A DNA stretch of 9,052 nt from Planctomycetota bacterium (GTDB lineage: Bacteria > Planctomycetota > Brocadiia > SM23-32), in the NCBI GenBank assembly GCA_018334735.1, contig JAGXLK010000060.1, positions 1-9,052 of the forward strand. The letters run 5' to 3'. The number at the start of each line of letters is the position of its first letter. Within the stretch, counting starts at the first letter, position 1. A program made the position numbers and the translations under genes. The notes under the pieces were generated by a model. It was not told where the DNA came from. It searched no databases and saw only the letters and a list, made by a program, of their open reading frames with translations. Shown here piece after piece: positions 5,982 through 9,052 of the stretch.

Positions 5982-7619
5982 ATGGAGAAGATAAGGTATT
6001 TGCTGGTGGCGCTGCTATGGGTCCTGCTGGGGGGATGCGGTCCCTCTCGGGAGAAGGAACAGGTATGGACGCATACCGCCGCTACCCGTCGGGCAAATGT
6101 GGCAACCCTGCGCATGGCGCTGGTTCGTTATGCGAAACAACACGGCCGATATCCGGAAGCGCTCTCAGCACTGGAGGGCGATCACACTCTGCCAGACAGC
6201 CTCCTGGAGGATCCTGATCTGGAACTGAAGGCTCCGGGAAGAGCCTACGATGAAGACGGCGGGGCGAAACCCGTCCTTGTGGACAATCGTAGCGTGAAGC
6301 ATCCGGCGTTCGGGAAAGTCACGCACGCTTATTTCGCGAACGGAGCCCCCCTTGCCGTGCCCGAGGATCTCGACGCCACCTATGGACACGGCCGCACCGC
6401 CTTGCATCGGGCGGCGATGAGGAACCCGCGGGACGTCCGCTACCTCATCGAGCATGGAGCCGACGTGCGGGCGCGGGACGATTCCGGTGGGGCTCCTCTC
6501 CATGACGCCGCTTACCAGGGGAAGCTGGATTCGGTGAAGGTCCTCCTGGAGCTGGGCGCGAATATCGACGCGCGTGACCGCCACGGGTGCACGCCACTTC
6601 ATGACTCACTTATCCGGGATGAGCGGGAGACTGCGAACCTGCTTCTTCGGCGCGGTGCCGAGATGGATATCTACGCTGCCGCCCAACTCGGCAAGATCAG
6701 GGCGCTGAAGCGGATCATCGAGCAAGATCCTGAATCCGTCAATGCTCCCCATGCCTGGCCTCTCATCGGGACGCCGCTTCACAGCGCGGTCAGGGGAGGG
6801 CAGGAGGATGCGGCGGCCCCGCTTATCCAGCACGGCGCCGAGGTCCAGAACAGAATCCGTCTGACGGGAACTCCCCTCGCAGTTGCAGCACGCAAAGGGG
6901 ATGTGGTTTTGGCCGATTTGCTGCTGAAACATGGTGCGGAGGCGAACATCTGTCACCTTGCCGCGCTTGGCAAAACGGGATTGGTGAAGAAACGACTCGC
7001 CGCGGATCCGTCTCTGATAAAGGGCGTCGGGGATAAAGAATGCACCCCGCTGCATAGCGCCGCCGGGGCGGGATGGCTGGAAACGGTGAAGTTTCTGCTC
7101 GCCGCGGGGGCCGAGGCGGGAGGGGCGAACGACCGCGGGGTGACACCCCTGCACGAGGCCGCCAGTGGCGGTCATGTCAAAGTAGTTCGGACGCTGATAG
7201 ATGCAGGCGCACATGTGGAGCCGGAGGCGGACAAGTATCCGACACCCCTTTGGTGGAGTATTACCCAGGGGCATCCCAGAGTTGCATTGTTGTTGCTGAA
7301 GGAGGGAGCGGATGCGACCGCTCGTACAAGGGCCGGTCATACGCCCCTCCACCTGGCAATTGCCAGGTGCTGCGGGCTGCCGGTAGTCGAAGCACTTATC
7401 GATGCTGGCGCGGATCTGAATGCACTGGACGGGCGAGGGATGACACCGCTTATGGTTGCCGCACGGTGCGGGCACATGGAGGTGTGCACGATGCTCCTGA
7501 AAAAAGGCGCGAAGCTCGATAAAACCTCAAAACTGGGATTGACACCCCTTCATTATGCGGCCATGGCCGGAGATATGGAGACATACGAGTTGCTGCTGGA
7601 ACGTGGGGCGAAACCGTAA
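5982..7619 (+). CDS. Lipoprotein with pseudopilin-like segment and about 13 ankyrin repeats
   Basis: The 545-residue product begins with a lipoprotein signal (MEKIRYLLVALLWVLLGGC), with lipobox LGGC and lipidation expected on Cys19. Residue +2 is Gly rather than Asp, so outer-membrane sorting would be expected if the enteric Lol rule holds. Residues about 36-127 resemble the globular part of type II pseudopilins and prepilin-like proteins of PVC bacteria: a helix NVATLRMALVRYAKQHGRYP (39-58), then SALEGDHTLPDSLLEDP and a terminal THAYFANGAPL strand. From about 135 on there are ankyrin repeats with TPLH-type cores near 140, 171, 204, 264, 297, 355, 388, 420, 454, 488 and 520, spaced mostly 33 residues. 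Two atypical repeats start near 230 and 323 (AAxxGKxxxxKRxxxxDP). The ATG at 5982 is preferred over a GTG at 5958 because GGGGGAGG (5968-5975) precedes it and the signal peptide starts there. The repeats likely bind a protein partner in the envelope; no partner is visible. Confidence 0.88.
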   Translation: MEKIRYLLVALLWVLLGGCGPSREKEQVWTHTAATRRANVATLRMALVRYAKQHGRYPEALSALEGDHTLPDSLLEDPDLELKAPGRAYDEDGGAKPVLVDNRSVKHPAFGKVTHAYFANGAPLAVPEDLDATYGHGRTALHRAAMRNPRDVRYLIEHGADVRARDDSGGAPLHDAAYQGKLDSVKVLLELGANIDARDRHGCTPLHDSLIRDERETANLLLRRGAEMDIYAAAQLGKIRALKRIIEQDPESVNAPHAWPLIGTPLHSAVRGGQEDAAAPLIQHGAEVQNRIRLTGTPLAVAARKGDVVLADLLLKHGAEANICHLAALGKTGLVKKRLAADPSLIKGVGDKECTPLHSAAGAGWLETVKFLLAAGAEAGGANDRGVTPLHEAASGGHVKVVRTLIDAGAHVEPEADKYPTPLWWSITQGHPRVALLLLKEGADATARTRAGHTPLHLAIARCCGLPVVEALIDAGADLNALDGRGMTPLMVAARCGHMEVCTMLLKKGAKLDKTSKLGLTPLHYAAMAGDMETYELLLERGAKP

Positions 7620-7945
7620 ATTGTCCTGCAGCATGTTCGGAGCGTTACGGTTTTAGCGGCGCCCCTCATCGCTTATCCTATTATTCCGTTCCTTCCACCG
7701 ATGCGGGGGCGGTTGAGGGCGTATGACGGGAATCGTGCATGTAGTGGCTCAATCATTGGAGTTTAGTCCTGCGGCTCGAAGCCTCCGGCACAGGGCCGCA
7801 GGGGCAATATTGCACCGGATTTATCCCCAGAAAACGCGAGATTTCGCAGAATTTTTCGCATCATATCGGGAATCTGGATTCACCGAATTTTTTACCGGAG
7901 GGCAAGTTCTGAGACTGAGAATTCCTTTCTAACGTTGAAATCTGT
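7620..7945. other. Gene-poor intergenic stretch
   Basis: About 330 bases lie between the ankyrin gene and the promoter of the oxidoreductase gene. The only open frame of note (ATG 7723 to stop 7930-7932, 69 codons) has a modest GAGGG upstream, but a product with no recognisable domain, and it spans a perfect inverted repeat. I do not count it as a gene, though it cannot be excluded. The second half (7805-7925) is AT-richer and has two related GAATTTTT tracts (7848 and 7884 region). No clear terminator was found after the ankyrin gene. Confidence 0.4.
7768..7802. repeat. Inverted repeat, 8-bp perfect arms
   Basis: CCTGCGGC (7768-7775) and GCCGCAGG (7795-7802) are perfect inverse copies separated by 19 bases, giving a GC-rich hairpin in the gap between the ankyrin and oxidoreductase genes. 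No T-tract follows on the plus strand, so an intrinsic terminator is not supported. It may be a small palindromic repeat or RNA structure. Confidence 0.4.
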
Positions 7946-7973
7946 TTGATAGCGGGCGCGTGCGGCTTACAAT
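7946..7973 (+). promoter_or_regulatory. Sigma-70-like promoter of the oxidoreductase gene
   Basis: TTGATA (7946-7951) and TACAAT (7968-7973) each match five of six consensus bases, with a 16-bp spacer. Transcription would begin near 7980, leaving a leader of about 50 bases before the ATG at 8033. This suggests the oxidoreductase gene is transcribed independently of the ankyrin gene. Confidence 0.6.
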
Positions 7974-8032
7974 AGGCGGCTCAACCAGCCGGAGAGCTTT
8001 TGAATTTAGAGTGACTGGAGTGGAGAGAATTT

Positions 8033-9037
8033 ATGAGCGAGCAGATTGCGGTTGGCGTGGTCGGTTGTGGCAATATGGGCGGTTCGCTGGCGGCCGGGGT
8101 TGATGCTTCGGAAGCCGGACGCCTCGTGGCATTTTGCGATCCGGTGCAGGAAAATCGCGCGGGTATGGTAGAGAAATACGGCGGACGAGACTACGCTGAA
8201 ATCGAAGAGTTTTTGAAGGACGAAAAGGTAGAAGCGGTTGTGGTCGCAACCCCGCCGGCTCTGCATGCGGACTACACCGTGGCGGCTGCCAGAGCGGGCC
8301 GACATGTCTTTACCGAAAAGCCCATGGCACTGAGCACGCAGGAATGCGCTCGGATGGTGGAAACGGCTCGCGACGCTGGGGTTGCGCTGATGGTGGGACA
8401 GGTGCTGCGGTTCTACGAGCCCTTCCAGTCTATCATTCGCTGGACGCGGGAAGGCCGGTTCGGCCGGCCGATGCATGCCGAAATCCGGCGGCTCAGCGGC
8501 GGTTGGTTTCGTCGCACCGGATGGCGTCAGCGGCTGGAGACCTGCGGCGGGACGTTGTTCGAGGTCGGGGCGCATGAGCTTGATTTCATGCGTTGTATCC
8601 TTGGCGATCCCACGCAGGTCTACGGGGTTCGGGAGAAGATGCGGGAGGTCGAACATGAGATCGAGGACGTCATCTCGCTGCTGGTGCGTTTCGAAGAGGG
8701 AGGAAGCGGGCATTACGCGAACGGCACCGCATGGGGCCGGGGCCGATATGACATGAATCTGTGTTTTGAGGAGGCGAACCTGATAAGCGAGAGCGCATTT
8801 GATTCCTCACAGCTCATGGCGCTTCGGGCGGGGTGCAAAGAGGAGGAAAAGATCGCGCTCGAAGGTTTCGAGGAGGGCTCCGGGGTGGAACGACAGATGG
8901 ACGCATGGCTCAGAGCACTACGGGACGGAGGGCCTGTCCCCATCCCTGGCGAGGAGGGTATGAAAACGGTTGAGCTGGCGGAAGCCGCCTACCGCAGCGC
9001 GGAGACCGGTGAAGTGGTGCCGTTGGATAGAAGCTGA
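8033..9037 (+). CDS. Gfo/Idh/MocA-family NAD(P)-dependent oxidoreductase
   Basis: This 334-residue protein has the two-domain layout of the family that oxidises or reduces sugars, inositols and related polyols with NAD(P). The Rossmann fold starts at once with VGVVGCGNMG (glycine motif Gly11-x-Gly13-x-x-Gly16), followed by an acidic strand end, FCDP (34-37), that would favour NAD(H). The family signature EKP is at 95-97 (Lys96 is the usual catalytic lysine). In the C-terminal domain GGTLFEVGAHELDFMR (172-187) corresponds to the GG-x-x-D-x-G-x-H-x-x-D motif, with His181 and Asp184 kept but Glu177 where Asp is more common. The ATG at 8033 is supported by GGAGAG at 8022-8027. No signal peptide is present, so it is cytoplasmic. 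It has its own promoter and follows genes with no obvious sugar link. The exact substrate cannot be read from sequence. The last 15 bases of the window hold no further gene. Confidence 0.92.
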   Translation: MSEQIAVGVVGCGNMGGSLAAGVDASEAGRLVAFCDPVQENRAGMVEKYGGRDYAEIEEFLKDEKVEAVVVATPPALHADYTVAAARAGRHVFTEKPMALSTQECARMVETARDAGVALMVGQVLRFYEPFQSIIRWTREGRFGRPMHAEIRRLSGGWFRRTGWRQRLETCGGTLFEVGAHELDFMRCILGDPTQVYGVREKMREVEHEIEDVISLLVRFEEGGSGHYANGTAWGRGRYDMNLCFEEANLISESAFDSSQLMALRAGCKEEEKIALEGFEEGSGVERQMDAWLRALRDGGPVPIPGEEGMKTVELAEAAYRSAETGEVVPLDRS

Positions 9038-9052
9038 AGGGGGCCGCGCGCG

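Noticed and set aside
6606..7475. Long minus-strand open frame (289 codons)
   Set aside because: Antisense shadow of the ankyrin repeats in GC-rich DNA; rich in Arg, Pro and His with no domain.
7723..7932. Possible 69-residue protein after the ankyrin gene
   Set aside because: Only a modest GAGGG upstream, no domain, and it overlaps an inverted repeat; kept as intergenic.
8006..8713. Minus-strand open frame (235 codons)
   Set aside because: Antisense to the oxidoreductase, whose motifs are unambiguous.

Overview
This window looks like a chromosomal segment from an environmental polysaccharide-degrading bacterium, most likely of the Planctomycetota/Verrucomicrobiota/Lentisphaerota/Kiritimatiellota (PVC) type. 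That placement is inferred from gene content: an S1 sulfatase, a PL22-like propeller lyase, a GH84-like glycosidase, a Gfo/Idh/MocA oxidoreductase and an ankyrin lipoprotein with a pseudopilin-like module. No taxonomic marker gene is present. No rRNA, tRNA, CRISPR array, intact insertion sequence or convincing rho-independent terminator was seen.

Layout. Bases 1-240 hold no gene but carry a nested stem-loop element with a perfect 14-bp inverted repeat (44-57/129-142). On the minus strand follow a GH84-like glycosidase (241-1290), whose recognisable reading frame continues upstream to about 1626 without any normal start codon, and a small membrane-anchored protein made of 22-residue tandem repeats (1629-2069). 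A divergent intergenic region (2070-2477) carries a candidate minus-strand promoter and a strong plus-strand promoter (TTGACA, 17 bp, TACAGT). Reading rightwards are a PL22-like (oligogalacturonate-lyase-like) beta-propeller (2478-3599), an S1 sulfatase (3636-4994) and a 38-residue membrane miniprotein (5004-5120) with its own ribosome binding site. Next come a zinc-finger pRiA4b ORF-3-like protein (5192-5887), a lipoprotein with a pseudopilin-like segment and about 13 ankyrin repeats (5982-7619), a gene-poor stretch (7620-8032) ending in a good sigma-70-like promoter, and a Gfo/Idh/MocA oxidoreductase (8033-9037).

How the genes may work together. The propeller lyase and sulfatase are 36 bp apart behind one promoter and both lack signal peptides. 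The simplest reading is a cytoplasmic pair acting on imported, sulfated, uronate-containing oligosaccharides. The GH84-like enzyme and the oxidoreductase fit the same sugar-catabolism theme but are not in the same transcript. The pRiA4b-like and ankyrin proteins have no evident link to sugar metabolism.

Most worth a second look: the GH84-like gene that has lost its beginning and carries Asn-Asp instead of the family's Asp-Asp pair; the unannotated 38-residue membrane protein; the palindrome covering the -35 box of the lyase-sulfatase promoter; the 22-residue repeat protein; and the pseudopilin/ankyrin lipoprotein. I see no clear new defence or mobile system.
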